A stretch of DNA of 64,000 nucleotides from Ypsolopha sequella (GCA_934047225.1 OW203988.1:1612001-1676000), one strand, 5' to 3'. Numbered from the stretch's first letter, positions 1-9,900 are shown. Numbers and translations: made by a program. The notes: a model not told the origin generated them from the letters alone.

Positions 1-1548
1 GCCGTCAATAACACATCCTTTGTTTTTCCAGATAACACTCAATCTAAAGCGAAATTACTGCCTATGAACCCCGTGGCCCCAGCTTTGTACGGTTTGCCAA
101 AAATACACAAAGATAACATTCCGGTTCGTCCAGTTGTCTCTTACATCGGTGCCCCAGCTTATGATTTGTCAAAACGGTTAAATCACATTTTGTTAGAAAA
201 AACTTCTTTCAAGCCTATCTATTGTCTTAAGAATAAAGAGGATTTAATATCGAAAATTCATAATGTTCATTTACCCTCTAATGCGAAGTTAGTATCTTTG
301 GATGTAGATAGCTTATTTACCAATGTTCCTTATGACGAATGTTTGACTATAATTAGAAATTTGTTAGAAAAACAACGTCTTCACACTGGCGAAATTGATG
401 ACCTCCTAAACCTCACATCAGTTTGCATGCAACAAAACTATTTCAAATTCAACAATAGTTTCTACATGCAAAAAGAAGGTTTAGCAATGGGTTCACCCTT
501 AAGTCCGTTGATGGCTGATATTTTCATGGACAGTTTCGAGACCAAACATATTGTCAATAATTCTAATATTTTGTATTATTATAGATTCGTTGATGACGTC
601 ATTCTTTGCTGGACGGGTACTAGTAGGCAGCTAGATATATTTGTCAACAAACTTAACAAAATTCACTCAAAAATAAAATTTAAATTAGAAGTCGAACAAG
701 AAAACTCCCTTAATTTTCTAGATTTAACTATTACAAGATCACAACATCAACATGAATTTCAAATATACCGTAAGCCAACACACACCGATACTGTAATACC
801 CGCTTCATCTTGTCACCCTTGGGAACATAAACTTGCTGCTTTTCGTTGTTATGTTCACAGATTAATGACGGTGCCCTTAAGTCCGGACAACTATAAAAAA
901 GAGCTCAATATCATATATCAGATTGCTTTTAATAACGGGTATAGTACTAAAATGGTTGACCGATTAATCCATAAAAAACAAAATAGTATTATCAGAAGTA
1001 ATTTGTCCGCTTTACAGCCTGAAAGTATTCAAAAATATAAAACCAGCTTAACTTACCTAGGACCGATTTCTGAACGGGTTGCGAAGATCTTTCGGCGTTC
1101 TGGTGTTCGCGTTGCTTTCAGAACTAATAATAAGATCAAGCGGCTTTGCAATGGAAAGGATAAGTTAGATAAAAAACAACAGTCGGGTATTTACAAATTG
1201 TGCTGCAGTGAATGTAACGGTGTTTACATCGGTCAAACGGGTCGTAGCTTTGAAACTAGGTATAAAGAACACATCTCAGCCTATAGAAATAATCATCCCG
1301 AAAAATCACATTTTGCGAAACATATTTTAGAGTCCGGTCATAGTTTGCCTAACAATCATTCATTTGATATAAAACATATTTGTAAGAAAGGTTTAAGAAT
1401 GTGTGTGCTAGAACAGTTAGAGATATTGAAAAACAAGAATAACTCTGATTTACTGAACGAACAAACAAATTTTATAAGTACTCCCCTTTTACGTATGTTT
1501 TCGTCATCCATTTATTCCCACCAAACAACTAGCCAGGCCGGTGTATAA
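1..1548 (+). CDS. Penelope-like retroelement polyprotein, reverse transcriptase plus GIY-YIG endonuclease (5' end outside window)
   Basis: The frame is open from base 1, so the coding region starts upstream; the first ATG in view is at 64. Counted from that Met, the RT shows motif A with DVD at 80-82, the AMGSPLSP block at 141-148 and the catalytic FVDD at 175-178, followed by an RKPTH thumb motif near 236. A GIY-YIG nuclease follows: GIY at 375-377, a CCxxC cluster at 380-384, YIG at 388-390 and an R-rich helix near 399. RT followed by GIY-YIG is the diagnostic order of Penelope-like elements, which integrate by target-primed reverse transcription. There is no stop or frameshift in 516 visible codons, so this is a fairly young copy. 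It is followed directly by a non-coding terminal repeat with a hammerhead-like motif, as the family predicts. Confidence 0.93.
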   Translation, partial: AVNNTSFVFPDNTQSKAKLLPMNPVAPALYGLPKIHKDNIPVRPVVSYIGAPAYDLSKRLNHILLEKTSFKPIYCLKNKEDLISKIHNVHLPSNAKLVSLDVDSLFTNVPYDECLTIIRNLLEKQRLHTGEIDDLLNLTSVCMQQNYFKFNNSFYMQKEGLAMGSPLSPLMADIFMDSFETKHIVNNSNILYYYRFVDDVILCWTGTSRQLDIFVNKLNKIHSKIKFKLEVEQENSLNFLDLTITRSQHQHEFQIYRKPTHTDTVIPASSCHPWEHKLAAFRCYVHRLMTVPLSPDNYKKELNIIYQIAFNNGYSTKMVDRLIHKKQNSIIRSNLSALQPESIQKYKTSLTYLGPISERVAKIFRRSGVRVAFRTNNKIKRLCNGKDKLDKKQQSGIYKLCCSECNGVYIGQTGRSFETRYKEHISAYRNNHPEKSHFAKHILESGHSLPNNHSFDIKHICKKGLRMCVLEQLEILKNKNNSDLLNEQTNFISTPLLRMFSSSIYSHQTTSQAGV

Positions 1549-1860
1549 AAGGTGAGCTCCGGGCGGCAGCTCGTCATTTGCTGTCGAGCGGTCGGGCGGA
1601 CTACACATCCCGAGGATGCCTCGTTTAGAGGCGAAACACGTGTCGATAAGTTTTCTTGCTTGTTATTTAAGATTGCTTTATTTTGTGCTCGTACTGCTTG
1701 CTTTGCTTGTGCATGTTTTATGCGGGAGGGCGGGCGGTGCTTGAGTCTGCATTTTGAATAGCATGGTGGGAGTGTTTAGCGGAATATTGCAAATTATTAA
1801 TATATCTACAAATTTATGATGGACTTCCGCAAAGTAACGCCTTTTTCAATAAATTTTTTT
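1549..1860 (+). repeat. Penelope-like element 3' terminal repeat (pLTR)
   Basis: The segment starts at the stop codon of the polyprotein. It is repeated in the opposite orientation at 17256-17536, where it sits alone inside a LINE. Both copies share the GTCGAGCGGTCGGGCGGAC block, the hammerhead-like core and the block ending in AATATTGCAAATTATTAATATAT. The last 34 bases (from ACTTCCGCAAAG) are the reverse complement of the first bases of the solo copy, so the repeat carries an inverted terminal piece. Small open frames here are not likely to be translated. Confidence 0.8.
1607..1647 (+). ncRNA. hammerhead ribozyme-like motif in Penelope terminal repeat, probably inactive copy
   Basis: The fold reads: stem I ATC (1607-1609) with GAT (1645-1647); core at 1610-1616; stem II GCCTC (1618-1622) with GAGGC (1628-1632); GAA at 1633-1635; and a loopless stem III ACACGTGT (1636-1643) ending at the cleavage-site C at 1644. 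The core reads CCGAGGA instead of CUGANGA, so U4 is replaced by C, which should strongly reduce or abolish cleavage. Type I hammerheads with a very short stem III are known from Penelope-like terminal repeats. The sister copy near 17440 keeps the consensus core. Confidence 0.7.
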
Positions 1861-2784
1861 TTGCGCGAAGATGTGTTTGGCGTCGTTTTTTTGTTTTATA
1901 AAAAAATGCATTTTGGATATTTTGATCAACAAAAGTGATGGACTATTGTGAATTAAAATTGCCGTAACCAGTGTAGTGTGTTGTTCAATGAAAAAAAAAG
2001 TGCAGGCCGTGCCTTTTCATGTGTTTTTTCTAACCCAACATTTCGTTCGTGTTATGGATCTATCAGTTTAGCACGAACTGACAGGACAGCGACTACAACA
2101 GGACAGTATACTTCAGAAGATCCTCAAGAGAGGATATACAAACACAGAGAAGAAAAAAGAAAAAAAATAAGACCAGGAAGTATGGGCTTAGGTCTTTGAG
2201 AAAAGCACTATACATGCTTCGACCGTAATAAGCCCTCCCTGGTCTCGTATATAAAAGTCCTCGCCCTCGGCCAGGGAGAGCTCACTTACTTGGTCTCAGC
2301 ATTAATGTACTATATTGTAATAAATTGTACAGCATTACAGTACCCATTAAATCAGTTCGCTATAGAATACAAACAAAACATCGTAACATAGGTAATATAT
2401 ATGTCATATAATATAAAGAAATGTAACTAAAAACCATGCACGTATAGTTTGCGGCGAAACACGATACTTTTCGGCCAATAGATCTGTCCTAGGACTTCTT
2501 AGGACATACGTAAATTATACAAAATACGTTCCATTTTTTTCTTTTATTTTGGATAGAGCGAAGCAATAAATTCTGAAACAGACACTTTAGTTTCTTTTTA
2601 TTTCTGTTTTGTTCATTACTTTATTTAAATCCCAGGTATACATGGTATCGTTATGAGTCTATTCAATAACTTTACACTGACAACAACAAAATTACCCTAA
2701 TTGTGATTGCACCCTGCTTTTTTAACTATATACCTAGTTGACCCAGTATCAAACGCACGAGTAGTACAAGTAGATCTACGAAAA
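1861..2784. other. Intergenic, no gene recognised; one LTR-like promoter region inside
   Basis: No coding or repeat homology is recognised apart from the TATA/poly(A) cluster near 2248 listed separately. The open frame near 1978-2199 is low-complexity and not supported. Confidence 0.4.
2232..2325 (+). promoter_or_regulatory. TATA box and closely following poly(A) signal, solo-LTR-like
   Basis: TATATAAAA lies at 2248-2256 within a hairpin formed by CTCCCTGG before it and CCAGGGAG after it. AATAAA follows at 2319-2324. A TATA box about 65 bases before a poly(A) signal is the usual spacing of an LTR U3-R region. No matching second LTR and no target duplication were identified, so the call is tentative. 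Confidence 0.35.
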
Positions 2785-3247
2785 AAAAAAAAAACGCTCA
2801 AGTGCGAGTCGGTCACAAATGGTTCCGTAATAATTGCACTTAAGGGACCAACTTAACTTGAAACTTATGATCTATTGAACTCTATGTATCCGGAAGGTCT
2901 AACTAATTTAGAAAATTATAACAACCTAAATAAAAAAAAAATTAATTAATAGATTTTTTCCTATTTTCATGCTATAAGACCCACCTGTAAACGGAATTTC
3001 AAGTTTCTAAGTCAATCGAAAGTGCGGTTTTGATTTACTGATTATGTAAAGTGAAATAACTTTTTTCGCGTCGAGCTAGAAGCCTGATTTTGTTTTAGCA
3101 TCATGGTACCATAGATATCTGTAAGAAGTATCAGTTGCATCTCGATATGTCATACGGGGCTCCAGCAAAAGGGTCTTGACAGACAGGCGGACAACAAAGT
3201 AATCCTATAGAGGTTTCCTTTTTTCATTTTGATGTACGGAACCCTAA
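2785..3247. repeat. Interspersed repeat of the ACGGAACCCT family, copy 1
   Basis: It starts with a GTGCGAGTCGGTC block and ends with GTACGGAACCCTAA. The middle matches two other places in this window, 25500-26010 and 35495-35990, through shared blocks such as ATCTATTGAACTCTATGTATC, CAAGTTTCTAAGTCAA, GTGAAATAACTTTTTT and AAAGGGTCTTGACAGACAG. This type is very common in lepidopteran genomes. No coding capacity is seen. Confidence 0.7.
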
Positions 3248-4395
3248 GATGACTTGAGGACTCTTTATATAATACCGAGTAAATAGACCGTTTTTACGTA
3301 AATATATACGATACAGATCACAAAAATATATTGCTATACAGATCTTAAAGTACCTTTAGAAAAAGTATGTAATAAACAGATTTTAATAGTCAGTTTATTA
3401 AAAGTACCACAATTTATTAACTGAAGTGAATTTAAAACTGCCGTAACAATAAAGCAGAATGCCTCCCCTCTCTCACTCTAAAACAAACGTAAATATCTCT
3501 GAATCTTTAAAACTTCGGAACGACCTCCTCCGGGCTCAATCCGAGTATGAAATCACAATTTAGCAAACAACAAAACTGTTATTACGCAACAAAAACAGCG
3601 AAAACAAAGGAGTTGACATCGAGGACAATGAAAACGGAATCAAGGTAAACTGCCGAAAAGTGTAACAATACACCCATACACCACTTGAAGCTGCCACCTC
3701 CTTTTTGACTCCTTCCCCCCCCCCTCGCGGGACCGCTGCAAAAGTTCACGAGGTAATCTGCTCAATAATAAATGAGACGACCTAACTTCGCACCAGAACC
3801 GACACTCTAGCTTTCACGCTTAAAAACTTTCCTACGATCCCATGTTAAAAATTCTTACAACACGAAATCTACTTTAAAAACTCAAACTTACAGTCTCTTT
3901 TCACTTGGCCAGCGGGTTCCCATTAAGCCTTGAATTTGCGCACGTCTACCTGAATTAGATATGTGTTAAAAGCTTAATGCAGTTAATAGGTGGCCAGTTT
4001 GTTGCATACTGATGTTGATAGTTTCCTTTAAGCTGCTATCAATTACTTACTTAGCCTGGTTCAGCGGCTGAAAATAAAAATTAAAAGTATTGAAATACTC
4101 GTTCTTATCCCTCCGACAGTTTTCGCTATCTCTTATAGGCCTTGATTTTTGTTCGTCTCGTGAGAGTTAAACGATTAACTTACATCTTATTTAATTTAAT
4201 AAGAAATTTATAGTATTACCTGCCGACAACGATGGTTATTGGGACACATTTAAACTTACTTTAAAATTTATGGAAATAACAATAGAAATAGTGTTAAGCA
4301 CTACAAAAAATAAAACAACTAAAAATAAATATCCAAAATAATACTTTTAATTACAAAATGTATATGTGTGTATACTATACGCTATAACGTTTTCT
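3248..4395. other. Intergenic, nothing recognised
   Basis: AT-rich sequence with no long open frame and no repeat shared within the window. A short C run lies near 3716-3724. Confidence 0.45.
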
Positions 4396-4570
4396 GGCCC
4401 CGTAGCATAGTGTTTAAACGCGCGCGACGCGACGCCCCTAGTTGAATCACAATCACATGTGCAAGGAGCGTGACGTACTGTTTTATCGCAAAAACATCGT
4501 GTCACGCTCCTCGCACTTGTGATTCAACTAAGTTGCGTCGCGTGCGATTAAACACTATGCTACGAGGGCA
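4396..4570. mobile_element. Hairpin MITE-like element with about 75-bp inverted arms
   Basis: The left arm begins GGCCCCGTAGCATAGTGTTT and the right arm ends AAACACTATGCTACGAGGGC. The two arms pair over most of their length, including the CGCGACGC block and GTTGAATCACAA, around a loop near 4470-4495. The compact, almost fully palindromic layout is typical of a non-autonomous DNA transposon. I could not fix a target-site duplication. Confidence 0.7.
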
Positions 4571-5195
4571 AGGTTGTCATAAAAAAATAACTACTTACAA
4601 AGTTACGTTTACCTAAACTTCTAACCTAACCTACCGCTCTTTTCTGCGTTGGTTTTCTATAAAAAGCTTATTGTGGAAACCATTATTTTTAAAGTTCGTT
4701 TGTAGTGTTAGTATTAATATCATAGTGCAAAGTATTTATACAATATATTTGTAGATGCTGGATGGCGAGCGTAGCACAAGTCAAATACGTCACAGAAGCC
4801 GCTTTGAATTTATTTTGATTAAAAATTAATTTGCAATTGAAAAATACTTTAAGTGCACACAGAATGACTATCTAAATGCAGGAAGACAGTTATTGCCATA
4901 TACAATAAACTTATATTTGCTGGTGTTGCCAACTGTTTTAATTTTAAAGCTAAGCCTTTTAAAGCGGGAACCATTATTTTATAGTTAATTTATATAAACG
5001 TAGGTAATATCCCATTGTATTTAGTTTTAGTTGTTAAATTACATTTATAGTTTACATACATTTATTCACGCCTGTGTCCCGGAGGGGCCTATTTCTACCC
5101 GCAATAATCCTGACACATCTTTTTTGCCAGTTCCACATGCATCAATCTAAAATCTCTTCTATTCCTCGTACATTTAACATTGCCCCATTTCAGTA
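4571..5195. other. Intergenic, nothing recognised
   Basis: AT-rich sequence without a coding or repeat signal that I recognise. Confidence 0.45.
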
Positions 5196-5245
5196 TTGTT
5201 ACGTTGGACGCATGGACAAGAAACGCTCGCTCGATGAACTTGCAA

Positions 5246-5370
5246 GAACATTCCATAGTTTTTTAGAAAGATGGTGTCGTATTGGAACAATCCAGGTCGT
5301 TCCCGACAATACTAGAATGTTCTCTAAATTGCATAGAAGTTTCTGGAAGTTTTGGCTTGGCGTATAAATA
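5246..5370 (+). promoter_or_regulatory. Heat-shock-element-like cluster upstream of a TATA box
   Basis: Three sites match the alternating nGAAn/nTTCn pattern bound by heat shock factor: GAACATTC at 5246-5253, GAATGTTC at 5315-5322, and a three-unit site GAAGTTTCTGGAAG at 5336-5349 that continues into an imperfect fourth unit. TATAAATA follows at 5363-5370, about 15 bases after the last site. An AATAAA lies at 5556-5561. No heat-shock protein coding sequence follows, so this may be a promoter of an LTR element or a relocated promoter fragment. Function is inferred from motif pattern only. Confidence 0.5.
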
Positions 5371-6213
5371 TAGGGCCGCGTGCGCTGTGCATAAATTGTG
5401 TTCTGATAGCGATACCGCGAGGATCACTTTATTATGCAATACAAGTATAGCGTAGTACAAGTTAGTTAAGAACGTTCAAGTGAAGCGATTACTGTTATTT
5501 GTGATTATCTGTGACTGTCTTACTAAAGTGTCAGTGTTTTGGTCACAGAACTATTAATAAAGAATAGAAATGCCGTGACTGCGACGCACCTATTTGATCA
5601 ATACTTCAAGACATAACCTGCGGGCCTCTCATCTCTTAACCGAACGCGTTAGAACAAACATATTGTAAAAAATGGTGTATTGCTGCGTGGCAAATTGTTC
5701 TTACTCTTCAAATAACGCAAATATTTACTGTGATATTTACAGACTAAACCTTGCGGTAAATAAAATTTCAACCTTACCATAAAATATTTTGTCGTTGTAG
5801 TGGGTAGCGTTGAAATTAGACAATATTTTGTCCATTGCAGGTTATAAAGAGTGTCACACATTGAGTTAGAATATTAACGCCGCAATGCATATTTTTTCAA
5901 ACATTATCAACACGGACCTAACTGTGTCATAGTATGGCCGCTGATCATGGCTTTTTAAACGTATGTATAATAACTTGGCACAGTGCCATGACGTGTTTGG
6001 TATTTTACATCTAAGCTTCATAGAAATATGTCGCTATTTTGGCTGTATGAAGACGGGTGAAGCTATGTGTGCACCACGTATGTTTATTAACTAGGTAATA
6101 CTACGTTATTACAAAAAGCGGCGACAGTTGTGCTCGTATAAAATTTGTGTTACGCCATCCCCGTGGTTTTGGTGTAAATTGGTATTAATTTATTTATCCC
6201 AAACCCCGGCTCG

Positions 6214-6240
6214 TAGCATTTGGTGTCAGAAGTAAGGGAT
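6214..6240 (+). promoter_or_regulatory. Possible LTR end and tRNA-Leu-type primer binding site
   Basis: TGGTGTCAGAAGT at 6221-6233 matches the sequence complementary to the 3' end of tRNA-Leu that some LTR retrotransposons use as primer site. It lies two bases after a CA dinucleotide (6217-6218) that could end a 5' LTR. The next bases, AAGGGAT, fit the expected continuation only with a two-base insertion. No gag-like frame follows clearly. If correct, the TATA at 6136-6142 and the heat-shock-like cluster could belong to this LTR. Confidence 0.35.
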
Positions 6241-6399
6241 AAATTGTGCCAGTTTTACCGAAGGAGAACACGGATGTTATCCGTACCAGGACGAGATTTA
6301 TCAGAGGCGGTTTGAAGGTTCTATGGTACACCGGTCACCGGAAGGAGGCTCGGTTTTACTATTTCAAAAAATTGATAATTGGAACTACTTCTGTCCCAA

Positions 6400-6598
6400 A
6401 GACACTCAGGTTGCTCGAAAGCAACATTTCAAATCTTCGTTCATCATCCATACAGCTGGGACGTGGAACTCTCTACCAGTAGCGTCCGTATTTTCAGATA
6501 GTTATTACCCAGATTCCTTTAAAGGAAGGGTTAATAGGTACCTGTTGACGGTGGAGGCCAAGCATAACTTGCCCAATGTTAATAAAAGAAAAAAATAA
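6400..6598 (+). pseudogene. C-terminal fragment of a LINE (non-LTR retrotransposon) ORF2
   Basis: The frame ending at 6598 contains the stretch FIIHTAGTWNSLP, then a VFSDSYYPDSFKGRVNRYL segment. This matches the pattern at the extreme C-terminus of many insect LINE polymerases, where an R/T-rich strand and WN-x-LP are followed by an FK-x-x-VNRYL helix. The upstream RT domain is absent, so the copy is truncated at its 5' end, as usual for LINEs. The clade cannot be assigned from such a short piece. Confidence 0.5.
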
Positions 6599-6599
6599 A

Positions 6600-7253
6600 A
6601 AGAACTCAAGGAAAAGAGTGTTCCTCAATTGTACGTTTTTCTTTATTTAAATACATTTAGTACTTACATAACAAAATATATAAACAGTGTTAAAATGAAG
6701 TTGCAGAATCCGGAAACTGGCGATAGTACTCGCACATCCGGATATCCGAAGCATAAACTCCAAGGTTTCAGAATTCCTGAATTCATGAATTTTAAATTTT
6801 ATAAGCTTCCTGGTTATTTGGTGAACAATAACAAAGGAATTGTGCAATGTCAAAAAGGGCAAAAATTATTTTACGGATATCTTAGCTGTTGAGCCATACG
6901 GATTTATATAAACTCGATCTGGCAACGCTTTTTAAGGTGCGGACCATAATATATTTATACTGTTATAAATCTATAGTTGGGACTGATGTGAAAAACAGAA
7001 CCCGCTTATAATCGCACACCAGTGAGATTTATTAGTGCGGGTGACTGCACCAGTGACTATCAAGCAATGGATTGGGTATTTTACTTAATTGCATTTTATG
7101 GTGGCTAGCAGTGAGCAAAAATCCATGATACCCTTCCCAGTAACACGCAACGTGTGTTTCGGGAATTAATGAAAAAAAAAATAATGTTAATTTTAAGTAG
7201 CTTCATATTTATGAGTAAAAAACTTAATATAACACCACTAAGAAATTTAGAAA
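6600..7253. other. Intergenic, nothing recognised
   Basis: Two short overlapping frames on opposite strands near 6630-6890 have no recognisable features. No repeat shared within the window was seen. Confidence 0.4.
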
Positions 7254-7302
7254 ATGATTTACATAAAAACGGCTCACCTCAATACGTGTTATGATCGGGA
7301 AA

Positions 7303-7343
7303 GCCGACCAGTTTCAGCAGATTTAGACTGCCTTCATCTGGGC
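7303..7343 (-). ncRNA. Hammerhead ribozyme-like motif of the second Penelope-like element
   Basis: On the minus strand: stem I GCC (7343-7341) with GGC (7305-7303); core CAGATGA (7340-7334); a short stem II closed by GCAG and CTGC; GAA followed by the mini-stem ACTGGT; and the cleavage-site C at 7306. The core departs from CUGANGA at position 4 (A for U). The location directly after the GIY-YIG stop codon matches the first element. Activity is doubtful. Confidence 0.5.
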
Positions 7344-7355
7344 GAGTGAAGACGT

Positions 7356-7961
7356 TTACGCGACGACGTTACGCCTCACACGGTGGGCTGCGGCCCGCAG
7401 GGCTCGGGATGACATCGATGCAGATGGTATTGGTGGTCGGACCAGTAGGGCGTCCGCACAATTAGTTACTTCCAGGCTTGCGTTATTAATTACCAGAGTG
7501 TCACCAAACAACGATAAACATGCGGAACTTACAGTATCTACGTCACTTTCACTAAAGTCTGTGAGTGATCCGGTAACTGTTTTTAGCACAGGTTTCCACA
7601 CCGCGGGCAAAGCCCTACCACTGTCTCTATTGAAATTCGGACGTCGGCTTATTTCTATGGATTCACGAATTTTACGTGGCACAAATAACTTTTCACGAAC
7701 TAGCACTTTCGCTTTATCAAATCTCATAAAATGTGTAGTATCCGAATTTATGACATGGTCTGCAACGGCGGATCCGTTGCAATCGCGTTTTCTCATGCAT
7801 CTAATGTGTTCCGTCAGTCTGGTTGACACGTTCCGTCTCGTCTCACCAATGTAACTCTTGCCATAGTCGCATGGGATGGAATAAACACCGGGTGCATTAA
7901 GTGGCTCTTTATCCTTCGGCGAACGCAGTAACTGCCTTAATCTACTGGCTTTCCCGATCAT
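7356..7961 (-). CDS. GIY-YIG endonuclease domain of a truncated Penelope-like element
   Basis: The 201-residue frame starts in the terminal repeat and contains a GIY-YIG nuclease: GVY at 25-27, the YIG of SYIGETRR at 37-39, and the arginine-bearing STRLTEH helix at 46-52. The SIPC/C-x-Y segment replaces the CCxxC seen in the copy at 1-1548, so the two belong to different families. The RT domain is missing completely. The tail after residue 125 is probably the variable C-terminus. A hammerhead-like motif starts 13 bases after the stop codon. Translation of this fragment is unlikely to yield a working element, though the frame is intact. Confidence 0.8.
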   Translation of the reverse strand: MIGKASRLRQLLRSPKDKEPLNAPGVYSIPCDYGKSYIGETRRNVSTRLTEHIRCMRKRDCNGSAVADHVINSDTTHFMRFDKAKVLVREKLFVPRKIRESIEISRRPNFNRDSGRALPAVWKPVLKTVTGSLTDFSESDVDTVSSACLSLFGDTLVINNASLEVTNCADALLVRPPIPSASMSSRALRAAAHRVRRNVVA

Positions 7962-8408
7962 AACACGTATTGTGGTGAGCCGTTTTTATATAAATCATGA
8001 ATTATCCTCAAGTGTCATTTAATTCTATAAACCTAGAAAAATTTTAAAAGAAAGCATGAACGTGAACGCATTTTAGTAAAAACACTAAAGTACGATGTAT
8101 AATACTGATCAAAACATACGGTCATGCGAAAATACCTCAAATGTGTGGAGCAATTACTGCTAAGTTGTTACCAGTATCCTTCGTAATTCCCGACGGTCGT
8201 CCCCATTCCTTATTCATGGTTCCTGCTTATGAGATGCAAATACATTACCGCGCCATAACCGCGGGACCTCAAACAGTAAGTTTGCTTACGGTAAATGGAG
8301 GTTCAACATCGCAATTTGTACACACTATATCAACAAAGATATCCACGGTTTATTAATTAGTCAGACAGACATGTATAAACAAACAAAACAAAACATATAC
8401 ATTTATGT

Positions 8409-8690
8409 AATGAGAACTGTATAATATATCTTTTAAAGCCAATCATAATGTTTTGACGACAGCGCCATCTGTTCCATAGAACAAGGCATGAAATTCACAT
8501 CACATGAAATTCACCCTCATGAGCGTCCAGTATGTGCAGTTTATCAAGTAGTTACAAAATTCGGTGGTAGAATTAGACAGTCCAGGATAAAGACCTCGGT
8601 GTTGGTAGCACTTGTCATGAAAGCATGAGCTCCCAGGTTCGAATCCTGTAAATTTTTTCAAAATATTTGTGTACTTGAGTTTTGTTTGAG
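8409..8690 (+). repeat. SINE-like repeat with tRNA-like segment, copy 1
   Basis: Shared with 10685-11015 through the blocks AATGAGAACTGT, a GACGACAGCGCC/GACGACGGCGCC stretch, GTTCAGTATGTGCA-like sequence and a 3' part reading TTTTCAAAATATTTGTG. Near 8605-8660 it contains a tRNA-like stretch with a B-box, GGTTCGAATCC. This suggests an RNA polymerase III-derived retroposon. Copies are diverged. Confidence 0.55.
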
Positions 8691-9455
8691 ACGCTTACCA
8701 CGTGATTCACTCTCTCGTCATTCTCGCGTCCCTGTAAGGCGCAAGGCAAACAGGAGAGACGTATGGCGAAAACGCGGCGCCCCTAATATAAGCGTTGTGA
8801 CACAAAACAAACAGAGGAAATGGAGTGGAGACGAAACGCAGGCGTGATGCTTCGTCGTGTGTGCCCTTTGCAAAACATACAGAGGAGACGCGACGCGGAA
8901 GCAACGCGGTGAGGGTGGGGCGTGGGGTGTCATCCAAGGCATTTCGGAGTCTCGTCTGCACTCTTCCCACCCGTCGTCACCGCGCCCTGCCTTTACAGTC
9001 ACGTCTGCGCCCCGTCTCTTCAGTACATATGGTTTAAAAGTTGCGTCCGCGCCTCGTCCTCGCCCCTTACAATTGTTCCGTCTGTATTGCGTCTATCATC
9101 GTGGGTGGAGACTTAGTTATCAGGCCAGACTTGTACTAGTTGATATTTTTCGATAAGTCTACGTTACTGTTTGTCTACTCTCTGACGGCGATAGGAGGGC
9201 CTCATCACCCCGACCCTCCCTTTATGGCCGCGAATATCTCGGAATCCTTTAATCGTTTCCATTCTCGAACGTGACCTTTGGGCTCGTTGTAACCTCGCTG
9301 AGTTGTACGAACGTAGGGATAATTGTCTCACTCGTGTTAGTTCTAATGGGTGATATATGTACAAACAGTTTGATATACAGATTTTGGATTATGTGAATAA
9401 TAGAACTGTTTGTTTACTATACCCTATGTTAATTACATTAAGCAAAAAATAAGTC

Positions 9456-9463
<8 letters not shown>
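8691..9463. other. GC-rich intergenic stretch, no gene recognised
   Basis: From about 8700 to 9110 the sequence is much richer in CpG than its surroundings and gives several overlapping open frames on both strands, none with a recognisable domain. These look like chance frames in GC-rich repeat DNA. The part after 9160 shows nothing. Confidence 0.4.

Positions 9464-9505
<42 letters not shown>
9464..9505. repeat. (TA)n microsatellite
   Basis: An uninterrupted run of 21 TA units. Confidence 0.95.
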
Positions 9506-9507
<2 letters not shown>

Positions 9508-9724
9508 CAGGCAAAGTTAATTTACACAATAAACTAAATGGAAACAAAGTGAGTATAAGATTATTTATGTAAATAAAACTATAAATAGAATACATCTTTT
9601 TACTATTTGTGAGCTTTTATTTTTATTCTGAAAAAAATAAATATGTACACTTCACACGCCTTCACAACACCTCCGACCATTGTCGCTGATTCATACAAAG
9701 TAATTCTCTCAATTATCTCAATAA

Positions 9725-9900
9725 TTTGCCAACTCCTGTATTAAATTATTATTACATACGGCTTGAACACACTCGTACAATACGTCCTAAGAACGACACT
9801 CTCCTTGAGAATGCCGAAATTCTATCGGTGAAACGGTTGGCATATAGTCAACAACAATCACACGTGAGTGTTCAAGCCGTATGTAATAATAATTTAGTAT
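9725..9900 (+). repeat. Decayed Penelope-type terminal repeat with hammerhead-like remnant
   Basis: The segment is bounded by inverted copies of a block around ACATACGGCTTGAACAC (9746-9770) and GTGTTCAAGCCGTATGT (9874-9890). Between them, 9804-9841 can be laid on the hammerhead fold of the other two elements: TTGAGAA in the core position, stem II CCGA/TCGG, then GAAAC and GGTT where GTC is expected. Core positions 3 and 8 and the cleavage base are all changed, so this is a fossil if it is one. A partial relative lies at 43203-43275 on the minus strand. Confidence 0.45.

Larger units (their letters stand above)
7254..7998 (-). mobile_element. Second Penelope-like element copy, 5'-truncated, with inverted terminal repeats
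   Basis: The 52-bp segments 7254-7305 and 7947-7998 are reverse complements with about three mismatches; both carry the CGGCTCACC and AATACGTGTTATGATCGGG blocks. Between them lies the C-terminal part of a Penelope-like ORF on the minus strand. The start codon of that ORF falls inside the inverted repeat, so the reading frame runs straight from the terminal repeat into the truncated coding region. Inverted terminal repeats of this kind are known in Penelope-like elements and arise during their target-primed integration. Confidence 0.75.

Noticed and set aside
1552..1761. 69-codon frame and its relative on the minus strand at 17309-17497
   Set aside because: Both lie in the non-coding Penelope terminal repeat; the conserved feature is the ribozyme-like fold, not the peptide.
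5672..5782. 36-codon frame starting MVYCCVANCS, resembling the first residues of a THAP zinc finger
   Set aside because: Only the C-x4-C start fits; the later Trp, Pro, His and Cys of a THAP domain are not seen and the frame stops at once.
8707..9160. Cluster of overlapping frames on both strands
   Set aside because: CpG-rich repeat-like DNA; no domain, no codon bias that I can see, no splice structure.
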